Origin: Planctomycetota bacterium
Lineage (GTDB): Bacteria; Planctomycetota; SZUA-567; JAFGNG01
Reading direction: 5' to 3'
Assembly (NCBI GenBank): GCA_016927125.1
Contig: JAFGNG010000196.1
Location: 1-5,970 of the forward strand
Length of the DNA: 5,970 nt
Of the stretch, positions 1-5,970 are shown one piece after another; positions within the stretch are counted from its first letter, which is position 1; the number at the start of each line of letters is the position of its first letter. The notes under the pieces are model-generated. The model saw nothing but the letters and a program-made list of their open reading frames with translations. It had not been told where the DNA came from and searched no databases. The position numbers were made by a program, and so were the translations under genes.

Positions 1-1
1 C

Positions 2-739
2 AACGTGGAGATGAGCGACGAGGCGGTTGAGCTTTCCAGCCTGCTGGCGACCAGCTTCGACCGGGACGCGGAAGATTTTACGGAAAACATCAATTCCTCG
101 CAGCGGATTATTGTCGCGGCCGAGGGCTTTGACAGCCGGATGGTCGAGGTAATCAGTTGGCTGGTTAATAACGGCGCCGACATCTGCGGCCTGCGCTACC
201 GCACCTTCATGGTCGGCGGCCAGGAAATCTATTTCGCCGAGCAGGTCGTGCCCCAAACCGACCCGTCGGTCGATTCAGCGGAACGCAAGTCCCCGAGCCC
301 GGTGGAGGCGGAAGAGCCCTGGCGGGTGCGGCAGATGCAGTACTACACCGACCGCCTAATCCCGAGCGTTGCCAACCAGCTCGAAGAGCTGCTGAAATTA
401 ATCCGCTCGCATACCTTCTCAATCGACTGGTCCCATAAGTACTACTTCCTGGTGCGCGGCGCGCGCCGGAACCTGCGGATCCGCACCTACCAGCGCAACC
501 GCATTGATATCGGCTTCTTCAATGCCAGCGTGGAAGCTGTCAATGAATTCATCAACGCCTATTCTCTGAATGAGTTCGAAGCTAACTCGATTGGCGGTTA
601 TGAAAAGAGCCCCTTCGTGGGCACTACCTCGGATGTGGAATTTGACGACCGCTGGCGCGCGGCCCTCTGCGACTGGTTGAGCGGAGCCACCCCCGGCACC
701 ACCACGCCGGAACTGCCCCCCAAAGGCAGGTCGCTCTAA
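2..739 (+). CDS. PD-(D/E)XK / DUF91 (NucS-like) nuclease-family protein, C-terminal part
   Basis: The reading frame is open to the left edge, so this is the 3' part of a longer gene. A GTG at position 5 is unlikely to be the real start, because it falls inside what looks like a conserved domain. Residues about 30-85 (core RIIVAAEGFDSRMVEVISWL, then GADICGLRYR and a hydrophobic strand ending in VVP) resemble the end of the DUF91 / NucS-like restriction-endonuclease fold, in which a 'RI(I/V)(L/V)VAE.FD' segment precedes a 'WL...(V/A)DI' helix-strand unit. The catalytic Asp/Glu-x-Lys half of that fold would lie outside the window, so activity cannot be judged. Residues about 100-225 are a helical then beta-rich C-terminal region with an aromatic stretch (SHKYYFLVRGARRNLRIR) that I cannot assign to a family. 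The gene converges on the minus-strand run and is probably not functionally linked to it. Membership in the fold is inferred from pattern resemblance only. Confidence 0.75.
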   Translation, partial: NVEMSDEAVELSSLLATSFDRDAEDFTENINSSQRIIVAAEGFDSRMVEVISWLVNNGADICGLRYRTFMVGGQEIYFAEQVVPQTDPSVDSAERKSPSPVEAEEPWRVRQMQYYTDRLIPSVANQLEELLKLIRSHTFSIDWSHKYYFLVRGARRNLRIRTYQRNRIDIGFFNASVEAVNEFINAYSLNEFEANSIGGYEKSPFVGTTSDVEFDDRWRAALCDWLSGATPGTTTPELPPKGRSL

Positions 740-751
740 AGAGCCTTGCCT
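724..751. terminator. Bulged stem-loop between convergent genes, possible terminator
   Basis: The stem pairs 724-730 with 745-751 (one G-T wobble at 729/746) and 733-736 with 741-744. A two-base bulge lies at 731-732 and the loop is TAAA. The TAA stop codon (737-739) of the left gene sits in the loop. Neither side has a good U tract: the plus strand continues TCCAGC, while the minus strand continues TTTGGG. It is well placed to end the plus-strand gene and could also serve the LysM gene, whose stop is about 75 bases away. Terminator function is inference. Confidence 0.35.
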
Positions 752-826
752 CCAGCACTATCCCCGGACAACATCACGAGTTAGTTATCCCCAAAGCCTG
801 AATTGTGGAGGGGGTGCTCGCCGGGA

Positions 827-1492
827 TCAGTTGGCAGAGTCCTCCGGCAGGGTAATCGTCTTTCCTACCGGCAGCCGGTCCGCTTGCAAGCCGGGATTCG
901 CCGCCAGGATCCTGGTATAATACTTCCCATTTCCGTAGGTACGCGCGGCAATACTCCAAAGGGTATCGGTTTCCCTCAAAATATATAACCGGGGGCTGTT
1001 TTCTTCGGAAAAGGCATTGCAGACCGAGGTGCCGCCGATGGTATAGATAGCGCGTTGATGGGAATCAGCAGGTGGTACCCGCGTATTAGTCTCCGCAGGC
1101 GAACAATCCTTCAAAGCCACCAACTCGCTGCTATCACTGAGTTTACAGCCTTTGCCAGGACGCCTTGGCAGGATCGCCTTCTCCACTTTCGGGGGAGATT
1201 TTTCAGAGATCCGCTCTGCTTCAACTTTCTCCGCTGAGGGACTGGTTGAACGAGTGAGGGGGTGCTGGTATTGGTCGGGGTTTGTGTCGATTACCGAAAT
1301 AATCCGGCCCTGGGAGTCGGTGTTGGGGTTGTTTCCAACCCCTGCTGAGGACACTGGGGTGAGGTAGGCAATAATCTGGTCAATCCGGCTGATCAGGGCA
1401 AATACTCCAATAATAGCGATAATCATGACAAGGAGAGCCCCCAGGCGGGGCTGCAATCCCCGATCAGATGAATGATAATCTACTTTTGTCAT
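827..1492 (-). CDS. Single-pass membrane protein with C-terminal LysM domain
   Basis: The product is 221 residues from the ATG at 1492. Residues 1-16 form a short, charged, probably cytoplasmic N-terminus. Residues about 18-36 (LGALLVMIIAIIGVFALIS) form one hydrophobic transmembrane segment without a signal-peptidase site. Residues 45-165 are a polar, Ser/Pro/Glu-rich linker with three cysteines (116, 130, 158). Residues about 168-215 are a LysM domain: YILRETDTLWSIAARTYG, then YYTRILAANPGL and a closing LPVGKTITLP. LysM domains bind N-acetylglucosamine-containing glycans such as peptidoglycan, so I infer a membrane-anchored protein with its domain outside the cytoplasm, against the wall. The frame extends upstream to an ATG at 1585, but that start has no Shine-Dalgarno site and would add a non-hydrophobic extension ahead of the membrane segment. 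The gene lies 150 bases downstream of the branching enzyme and could be a separate unit. No catalytic domain is present. Confidence 0.85.
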   Translation of the reverse strand: MTKVDYHSSDRGLQPRLGALLVMIIAIIGVFALISRIDQIIAYLTPVSSAGVGNNPNTDSQGRIISVIDTNPDQYQHPLTRSTSPSAEKVEAERISEKSPPKVEKAILPRRPGKGCKLSDSSELVALKDCSPAETNTRVPPADSHQRAIYTIGGTSVCNAFSEENSPRLYILRETDTLWSIAARTYGNGKYYTRILAANPGLQADRLPVGKTITLPEDSAN

Positions 1493-1505
1493 TTTTCTGT
1501 TATAA

Positions 1506-1510
1506 CTCCT
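1506..1510 (-). promoter_or_regulatory. Ribosome binding site supporting the 1492 start of the LysM gene
   Basis: The minus strand reads AGGAG here, 13 bases before the ATG at 1492. The spacing is longer than ideal, but this is the only Shine-Dalgarno match near a start codon of this frame. It favours 1492 over the upstream ATG at 1585. Confidence 0.5.
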
Positions 1511-1642
1511 ATATAAACAAAGGCTGTTATGGAAAACACCTACGCATGCTATATATCGACTAAAAAGGGGAAAAAACTTAACCATATTTATGGAAGGAGG
1601 TTAGGGGAGAACAGGCAATTTGAGCTTTAATCCTATGTTGCA

Positions 1643-3238
1643 CTAGGTAGCGGGATAGGCAAAGTAATCGAGGTTGATTTCCGGGAAGATTTTATCAATG
1701 GTTTCGATAGCGCTGAGGGTAAGCTCTGTAATCTTGCCGGTCTCCAGCATCTCCACGAGGCAGTCGAACCTTGCCAGATGGTCGCGCACGCGGTTGCTGG
1801 CGTACTCCGGGCTGGTCTGGGTACGGATAATGAAGGTCCAGTCCGAGCCTTGCGCAATCAGGAGTTCCCGCGCGGCCTGCCGCAGCACCCGCCCTGCCAG
1901 TGAGTCTGCAGCAGTCTCCCCAGTCTCTTGCAGGAGTTTTGCCAGGCGATGGGCAGCTTTATGCAATAAGGGATAAACCCAGCGGTTGTCATTGGTGATC
2001 CAGAAGTCATAATGCCCATCCGCCCCCCAGCTTGAGGCAATGGGGTTAACCACCTGGTTGGTGGGGAATTGCTGCAGGTATTGCGCTGGGGTAATGGTTT
2101 TAACAATCTCCTGGTCGTAGTGCATCTTGCGCAACAGTATGTCAATGAAGATCGGCCCTTCAAACCACCAATGCCCGAAAAGCTCGGTATCATACGGGGA
2201 AACCACCAGCGGCGGCTGCCCCATACCCCGGGCAAGGTTTTGCACCTGCTGCTGGCGCTGGCGGAGGAATTCCCCGGCATGGCGCGCTGCCTGCTCCCGC
2301 GCCGCATGGGGATCATAAAGCTGCTTCTCCTCCGCGCCGGTGACGCGATAATACTTGATGCCGGTATCACAGCGCAAAGTTCCGTCAACCAGGACATCAC
2401 CCAGGTAAGCCTCATCCAGCTCAAAACCGATATCGCGATAGAATTCTCGGTACAGGGGATGCCCGGGATAGCCTTCCTCAGCGCTCCAAACCTGCCGGCT
2501 GCTCTCCGGGTCGCGGGCGAAGGCAGCAACTCCCTCAGGGGTGTATACCGGCGCGTAAACCCCGTTGCGCGCCGGGGGGATGGCATGGGTCAGCCCATGC
2601 GTGTCGAGAATAAAGAAGCGGATGCCGGCTTCCCGTAGGGTCTTGTCCAGGCCGGGATAATAGGCGCACTCCGGCAGCCAGATCCCGGCGGGCGGGACCC
2701 CGAAGATAAACCTATGGTAATCACAGGCGGTAAAGATCTGCGCCTTAATCGCGCCGGGATCTTCCTGCAGCAGGGGGAGAAAACCGTGGGTGGCGGCACA
2801 GGTGATAATCTCCAGGTGTCCCAGCGAAGCCAGGCGGGCATAGGCCTTAGCTACCTGCCGCCGGTAATGGTGATCAAACCAGTAAATAGTATCGCGGAGC
2901 AGATTCTGGTACCACTGCGCCAGGGCATGCATATGGCTGTCATGCCGGGTGCGCTTAACTTCGCGGTTGGTGAGTTCGAGGACATTACGCAGGTGCCGGA
3001 GATAGCGCTCCTGCAGCAGGGGATCCTCCATCATGGTCAGAAGAGTGGGCGACATGGAAATCAGCAGGTGGTAGTCCACACCGTCGTCTTCAAGGCGTTC
3101 GAAGGTCCGCAAGAGCGGGAGGTAGGTTTCCGTCATGGCCTCGAAGAACCAGCGTTCCTCGAGGAAATCTTCATGTTCGGGATGGCGCACGTAAGGTAGG
3201 TGCGCGTGCAGGATCAGAGAGATATAACCGGCAGGCAT
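1643..3238 (-). CDS. GH57 1,4-alpha-glucan branching enzyme
   Basis: This 531-residue cytosolic enzyme cleaves an alpha-1,4-glucan chain and rejoins it through an alpha-1,6 bond. Its length is usual for the bacterial and archaeal GH57 branching enzymes (about 520-570). The N-terminus carries the GH57 HAHLPYVRH motif (residues 11-19). The nucleophile is Glu190 in GIWLPECAYYPG and the acid/base is Asp350 in SPYDTELFGHWWFEG. The C-terminal helical (DUF1957) region has SSWGADGHYDFW (402-413) and SDWTFI (465-470), with the aromatic residues expected at the acceptor sites, so the enzyme looks intact. The ATG at 3238 is the only plausible start, because the N-terminal motif follows directly; its ribosome site is weak (GGGGAA, 2 bases away). 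The gene begins 28 bases after the DUF4912 stop, so co-transcription is very likely. GH57 also contains amylases and alpha-galactosidases, but these motifs and the length fit branching enzyme best. Confidence 0.93.
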   Translation of the reverse strand: MPAGYISLILHAHLPYVRHPEHEDFLEERWFFEAMTETYLPLLRTFERLEDDGVDYHLLISMSPTLLTMMEDPLLQERYLRHLRNVLELTNREVKRTRHDSHMHALAQWYQNLLRDTIYWFDHHYRRQVAKAYARLASLGHLEIITCAATHGFLPLLQEDPGAIKAQIFTACDYHRFIFGVPPAGIWLPECAYYPGLDKTLREAGIRFFILDTHGLTHAIPPARNGVYAPVYTPEGVAAFARDPESSRQVWSAEEGYPGHPLYREFYRDIGFELDEAYLGDVLVDGTLRCDTGIKYYRVTGAEEKQLYDPHAAREQAARHAGEFLRQRQQQVQNLARGMGQPPLVVSPYDTELFGHWWFEGPIFIDILLRKMHYDQEIVKTITPAQYLQQFPTNQVVNPIASSWGADGHYDFWITNDNRWVYPLLHKAAHRLAKLLQETGETAADSLAGRVLRQAARELLIAQGSDWTFIIRTQTSPEYASNRVRDHLARFDCLVEMLETGKITELTLSAIETIDKIFPEINLDYFAYPAT

Positions 3239-3266
3239 GGTTCCCCACTTATGATGCCTCGCCCCA

Positions 3267-5225
3267 TCACGGCTTGCGGATGCGGATGCAGTCCCAGGCT
3301 TCGTGCTGGGTGCGCTTCATGATATCAATCCCGATATCCACGCACTGGCGCAGCTCCGGATGGAGGGTTGAGTGCAATTCAAACGGCAACCCAAGTTTGC
3401 CTTCGTCGAGAGTACATTCAATTTCAAAGGATCCGTCACTCTCCGTCGGCACCTCGCGCCCATCGAGCAACAAGGTTGAATCTTTCGGGGTGGTGCCGCG
3501 CAGGGTAAGTGACGCTGTTATTTTCAAACTGTCACCCAGGTTGTTTTCAGGCGTAATTTCCGGAAAATGCTGGTGGATTTCCAAGGTTTGAGGTGAATCA
3601 AGGGGAGCCGGGGAGTCATCCTGCTCTGGCTCCGGGCAGGCAACGCTTACGGCTTCAGTCTCAAGCGGTTCCAGGGTGATTTCTTCATCCTCAAAGTCAC
3701 CGGAAAAATCGGCAGAGGTATTATCGAAATCCTCTACCTGCAGGGGTGAGGGCTGCATCTTCACGCAAAGGCTGGCAAGGGAAGAGTTAGAAGAAGCCGT
3801 GGTTATGCTGCTGGCGCTCTCCTGCGGAGTTGAGTCACTACTGGAAAGGATTGCCAGAAGGGAAGTATGCCCCTGCGGCTCCGGCTTGCTCGAGGCGAAG
3901 GTTCCGGCAAAGTGCAGGGGTTCCTGGGGCTCTTCTTCCCGCCAGGAGTTGTTAAACTGGGCGGGCGCCGCTTCCGAAGCATGCAGCGCCAGCGCAGGCT
4001 CCTCGGCTAAGATGCTGGCGAGGAGATCATGCTCGGGGTCATACTGCTCTTCATTAAGGAAGGCATGTTTGTCCGGGCTGTCTTCCTGCGAGCGGGATTG
4101 CCTGGAATTCAGCTTGGCGGCCGGGCGGCAGACTCCCCCCAGGGAATCTTCAAGGTTGATTAACGCCAGCACATCGGCGGATAGTTCCCGGTCGGCAGCT
4201 TCCTCAGCGGGCAGCTTGGGAAGGGGTTTTCTTAGGTTTTCCTTGCGCGTCTTCCGCCTGGTTTCCTGCCGGGTATGGTATTCATCCACACGTTTTTCAT
4301 GCGGTGTAGGCAGGATTCCCGGGCGTTTATGCAGAACCCGCGGGCCTTCTGCAAGGATCCGGCGGTAGACATCGCGGACATGACGCTCAGCGTGGGTGTC
4401 TCGCCAGGATTCATCCAGGATTTCATCGAGCTGGGCGGCTTCCTGCTCCGCGAAGACTGAAAAGACCTCCGGTAGCGGCAGGCTGACGGGCAGGGTGTTT
4501 TCTTTAACAAACATATAATCAAGCAGGCTGCTCAGGTTAGCCGGGCCGGCTTCCCCGGGAGTGGCAGGGGGGAGCAGGATACAGTTGGAACTTGCCAGGC
4601 GATGGAAACCACCGGGATTCATCTGCAGGCCGATTTCAGCGAAGAAGCGCTTGCCATTGTTCCAGGTATGCGCGTACCAGTTGTCACACGGCTCTGCAAT
4701 AGAAATTTCAAACTGGTTCAAAGATTCCTTCGAACCGAGAAAAGCGATCTCGTGAAAGCGCAAAATCAAATTGGCATTATCAATCGCGGCGCCATGGAGC
4801 TTTCTGGCCTGGGCAACCTGATGTCGGCTGATTTCCCAATACGCGTGCATCAGGTTGGGTGATACCGCCAGCAGGACAAACATACTGTCGCCGATAGCGG
4901 CAGGCAGCTTGAATTTAATGTCCTGGCAGATTTTGCGAAGCTGGTCCGAAGAAAACTCCTGTTTCTCAGGGGTTGCAACCCCTTTGCCCGGGGTTTTCCT
5001 GGAAACTGGCTCTGTGCAGGGCTGGCCGGTAGCTTCCACCTCTCCGCAACCCATAATCATCCGGAGGCTGGGATTACCAGGCTCTTGCTTGACTGTATAA
5101 AGCTCCTGCCCGACCACATGCGGAATAAAAGCACACCCTCCCTGCAGGCTGTAAGAGGTATTTTCACTCTGCTCCTCCGAGGATTGCAGGTACTGCTTCC
5201 GGGAGCTTCCCTGTCTGGCATCCAT
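3267..5225 (-). CDS. DUF4912 domain protein with long acidic linker and C-terminal beta-sandwich module
   Basis: The product has 652 residues and no signal peptide or membrane segment. Residues 1-105 are a polar N-terminal extension. Residues about 113-221 are DUF4912: a strand FVLLAVSPNLMHAYWEIS, then LILRFHEI, NWYAHTW (182-188), FFAEIGL (194-200) and SSNCILLPP (212-220), all landmarks of the family. Residues about 222-340 are charged and partly helical. Residues 340-562 are acidic, rich in Ser, Pro and Glu, and probably disordered. Residues about 563-636 (SLKITASLTLRGTTP, then LLLDGREVPTESDGSFEIE) match the beta-rich C-terminal segment seen in other DUF4912 proteins. The role is not established. 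Recurrent linkage of this family to GH57 branching enzymes and glycosyltransferases suggests a glucan-binding or scaffolding role, which is inference. The start at 5225 is supported by GAAGGA 7 bases upstream. Confidence 0.88.
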   Translation of the reverse strand: MDARQGSSRKQYLQSSEEQSENTSYSLQGGCAFIPHVVGQELYTVKQEPGNPSLRMIMGCGEVEATGQPCTEPVSRKTPGKGVATPEKQEFSSDQLRKICQDIKFKLPAAIGDSMFVLLAVSPNLMHAYWEISRHQVAQARKLHGAAIDNANLILRFHEIAFLGSKESLNQFEISIAEPCDNWYAHTWNNGKRFFAEIGLQMNPGGFHRLASSNCILLPPATPGEAGPANLSSLLDYMFVKENTLPVSLPLPEVFSVFAEQEAAQLDEILDESWRDTHAERHVRDVYRRILAEGPRVLHKRPGILPTPHEKRVDEYHTRQETRRKTRKENLRKPLPKLPAEEAADRELSADVLALINLEDSLGGVCRPAAKLNSRQSRSQEDSPDKHAFLNEEQYDPEHDLLASILAEEPALALHASEAAPAQFNNSWREEEPQEPLHFAGTFASSKPEPQGHTSLLAILSSSDSTPQESASSITTASSNSSLASLCVKMQPSPLQVEDFDNTSADFSGDFEDEEITLEPLETEAVSVACPEPEQDDSPAPLDSPQTLEIHQHFPEITPENNLGDSLKITASLTLRGTTPKDSTLLLDGREVPTESDGSFEIECTLDEGKLGLPFELHSTLHPELRQCVDIGIDIMKRTQHEAWDCIRIRKP

Positions 5226-5226
5226 A

Positions 5227-5243
5227 TCAGGTTCCTTCAGGTT
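5227..5243 (-). promoter_or_regulatory. Ribosome binding site flanked by a direct repeat, DUF4912 gene
   Basis: The minus strand reads AACCTGA-AGG-AACCTGA: two perfect 7-base copies, 10 bases apart, bracket the Shine-Dalgarno core GAAGGA (5233-5238). The core is 7 bases from the ATG at 5225 and fixes that start. The repeat could be a binding site for a repressor or RNA-binding protein, or could be chance. Confidence 0.5.
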
Positions 5244-5267
5244 TAAGATTACATTTCACCTTATGCT

Positions 5268-5296
5268 TTTGTAAGCGACTCTATCCCAACCTGCAA
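5268..5296 (-). promoter_or_regulatory. Weak candidate sigma-70-type promoter before the DUF4912 gene
   Basis: In the 84-base gap, the minus strand has TTGCAG (5296-5291) and TACAAA (5273-5268) separated by 17 bases. The spacing is right, but the hexamers match consensus at only about 3 and 4 of 6 positions. It could provide internal initiation for the DUF4912 and branching-enzyme genes within a longer operon. Chance is a real alternative. Confidence 0.2.
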
Positions 5297-5309
5297 CTAT
5301 AAAACAGGC

Positions 5310-5519
5310 TTAATTCTCAGGGCGGTTATATTTCCACTCAACCCGGCAATCCGAACATTTCAAGGCGCGTAAGACATTGTAGAAACTGGTGTACCCGGTA
5401 CAGGTATCGGATTTGGCAATTGTGAGTTCATCATGGATATTGGCATGGTTATAGCAAACTGCCCGTCCACAGGCAGCGCATACTCCGCGAGCTTCATCAT
5501 CGCAAAACCAGCATTTCAT
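5310..5519 (-). CDS. Small Cys/His-rich putative zinc-binding protein
   Basis: The product has 69 residues and is probably cytosolic. It starts MKCWFC and holds two putative metal clusters. The first is Cys3-x2-Cys6, Cys14-x2-Cys17, Cys22-x2-His25 and His29. The second is a C-terminal knuckle, Cys55-x2-Cys58, with Cys40 between the two. The first pattern resembles B-box-like and DUF2180-like zinc modules, in which a short 'MKC..C' entry is followed by 'C..CG...C..H'. I cannot name the family with certainty. A strong ribosome site, AGGGGG, lies 5 bases before the ATG. The gene starts only 17 bases after the glycosyltransferase stop, so it is almost certainly co-transcribed with it. No DNA-binding or catalytic domain is visible; a protein-interaction or metal-dependent structural role is possible. 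The regular Cys/His spacing and the ribosome site argue that this is a real gene despite its size. Confidence 0.8.
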   Translation of the reverse strand: MKCWFCDDEARGVCAACGRAVCYNHANIHDELTIAKSDTCTGYTSFYNVLRALKCSDCRVEWKYNRPEN

Positions 5520-5524
5520 AGCTT

Positions 5525-5530
5525 CCCCCT
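5525..5530 (-). promoter_or_regulatory. Ribosome binding site of the small zinc protein gene
   Basis: The minus strand reads AGGGGG, 5 bases before the ATG at 5519, within the 17-base gap after the glycosyltransferase stop. It confirms the start of this short gene. Confidence 0.6.
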
Positions 5531-5536
5531 TTAACC

Positions 5537-5970
5537 CTACAATGATACTTTACCACCATTCATGGCAGCTTCAACCTGAAAATTACTATTTTTATGATTA
5601 ATAACCTGTTGGTATAAAACCTCTGTCTGCCTCACAGAATGGGACCAGGTAAAGGCGGTCTCCGCGGCAACGCGGCCATTACGGCCAATCCAGCGCGCCC
5701 ACTCAAAATCCCTGAAACAATGGTTAATCCCCCAGGCCACCGAATCCGGGGCCGCGTGGACATGGAGGCCATTGACTTCATGCCAGACATATTCTCCCGG
5801 ACCGCCACTTTGAGTTACTACCACCGGTTTACCGGCCGCCCAGGCCTCCGGCACCAGGACGCTGAAGGGGTCATTACGACTGGGAATACAGACCAGATCA
5901 GCGGCTCGGTACAGGTCTATCCGGTCCTCTTCGTTCTTGATTTCAGCGAAGTGGGCAATCTGCTCAAGGC
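5537..5970 (-). CDS. GT4-type (group 1) glycosyltransferase, C-terminal part
   Basis: The frame is open through the right edge, so only the last 144 or so codons are present. They encode the C-terminal nucleotide-sugar-binding Rossmann half of a GT-B glycosyltransferase. Visible in order are DLYRAADLVCIPSRNDPF, then SVLVPEAWAAGKPVVVT, then SGGPGEYVWHEVNGLHV, and a helical tail with WARWIGRNGR. This is the GT4 layout: helix, strand, the acidic E-x7-E-type motif (here Asp-x7-Glu, codons 5872-5846), the GG-P-E loop, then 'NGL'. The enzyme would transfer a sugar from an NDP-sugar. The neighbouring branching enzyme suggests an alpha-glucan product, but the donor-selecting and acceptor-binding N-terminal half lies outside the window, so specificity is unknown. 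A GTG at 5854 sits in the middle of the motif and is not a real start. The gene is followed at 17 bases by the zinc-protein gene. Confidence 0.88.
   Translation of the reverse strand, partial: LEQIAHFAEIKNEEDRIDLYRAADLVCIPSRNDPFSVLVPEAWAAGKPVVVTQSGGPGEYVWHEVNGLHVHAAPDSVAWGINHCFRDFEWARWIGRNGRVAAETAFTWSHSVRQTEVLYQQVINHKNSNFQVEAAMNGGKVSL

Noticed and set aside
1583..1585. Upstream in-frame ATG as the start of the LysM gene
   Set aside because: It has no Shine-Dalgarno sequence (the preceding bases are pyrimidine-rich) and would add 31 residues of non-conserved sequence before the membrane segment.
1582..1593. CCATATTTATGG palindrome followed on the minus strand by a T run
   Set aside because: Only about 4 AT-rich pairs around a small loop; too weak for a terminator.
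1592..1600. Plus-strand GGAAGGAGG resembling a strong ribosome site
   Set aside because: No open reading frame of useful length follows on the plus strand.
1858..2586. Minus-strand open frame of 242 codons inside the branching enzyme gene, and a plus-strand frame at 2069-2638
   Set aside because: Both overlap an intact GH57 gene with all its motifs; their translations look like frame-shifted, high-GC artefacts.
3676..4368. Plus-strand open frame of 230 codons
   Set aside because: Antisense shadow of the low-complexity linker of the DUF4912 gene; Ser/Arg/Cys-rich translation without domain pattern or ribosome site.
5050..5060. Internal Met56/Met58 as the start of the DUF4912 gene
   Set aside because: No ribosome site precedes it, whereas 5225 has GAAGGA at good spacing.

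Overview
The window is bacterial chromosomal DNA of moderately high GC. It is densely coding, with good Shine-Dalgarno sites ahead of several starts. The gene set (GH57 branching enzyme, DUF4912 protein, GT4 glycosyltransferase, LysM protein) is typical of anaerobic or thermophilic bacteria such as Clostridia-type Firmicutes, and related clusters occur in cyanobacteria and deltaproteobacteria. The phylum cannot be fixed from this sequence. A Clostridia-like host is my weak preference.

Layout: at the left edge a plus-strand gene, cut by the window start, encodes the C-terminal part of a PD-(D/E)XK / DUF91 (NucS-like) protein (to 739). It converges on a run of five minus-strand genes. In transcription order, right to left, these are: a GT4-type glycosyltransferase cut by the right edge (5970-5537), a 69-residue Cys/His-rich putative zinc protein (5519-5310), a 652-residue DUF4912 protein (5225-3267), a GH57 1,4-alpha-glucan branching enzyme (3238-1643) and a single-pass membrane protein with a C-terminal LysM domain (1492-827). 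The gaps in this run are 17, 84, 28 and 150 bases. The first four genes are therefore very probably one operon, while the LysM gene may have its own promoter. A bulged hairpin over the plus-strand stop codon (724-751) is the best candidate for a boundary between the converging units.

How the genes may work together: the glycosyltransferase and the GH57 enzyme would elongate and branch an alpha-glucan. DUF4912 genes are recurrent neighbours of GH57 branching enzymes but have no established biochemical role, and I infer a scaffold or glucan-binding role. The DUF4912 protein here is unusual. Its conserved N-terminal domain and a C-terminal beta-rich module are separated by about 340 residues of acidic, Ser/Pro/Glu-rich, probably disordered sequence. 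That linker carries four copies of a short hydrophobic motif that could dock partners. With the zinc protein, this makes the operon the best candidate for an undescribed glucan-handling system. No CRISPR array, insertion sequence, tRNA or rRNA was seen, and no gene-free stretch exceeds 150 bases.
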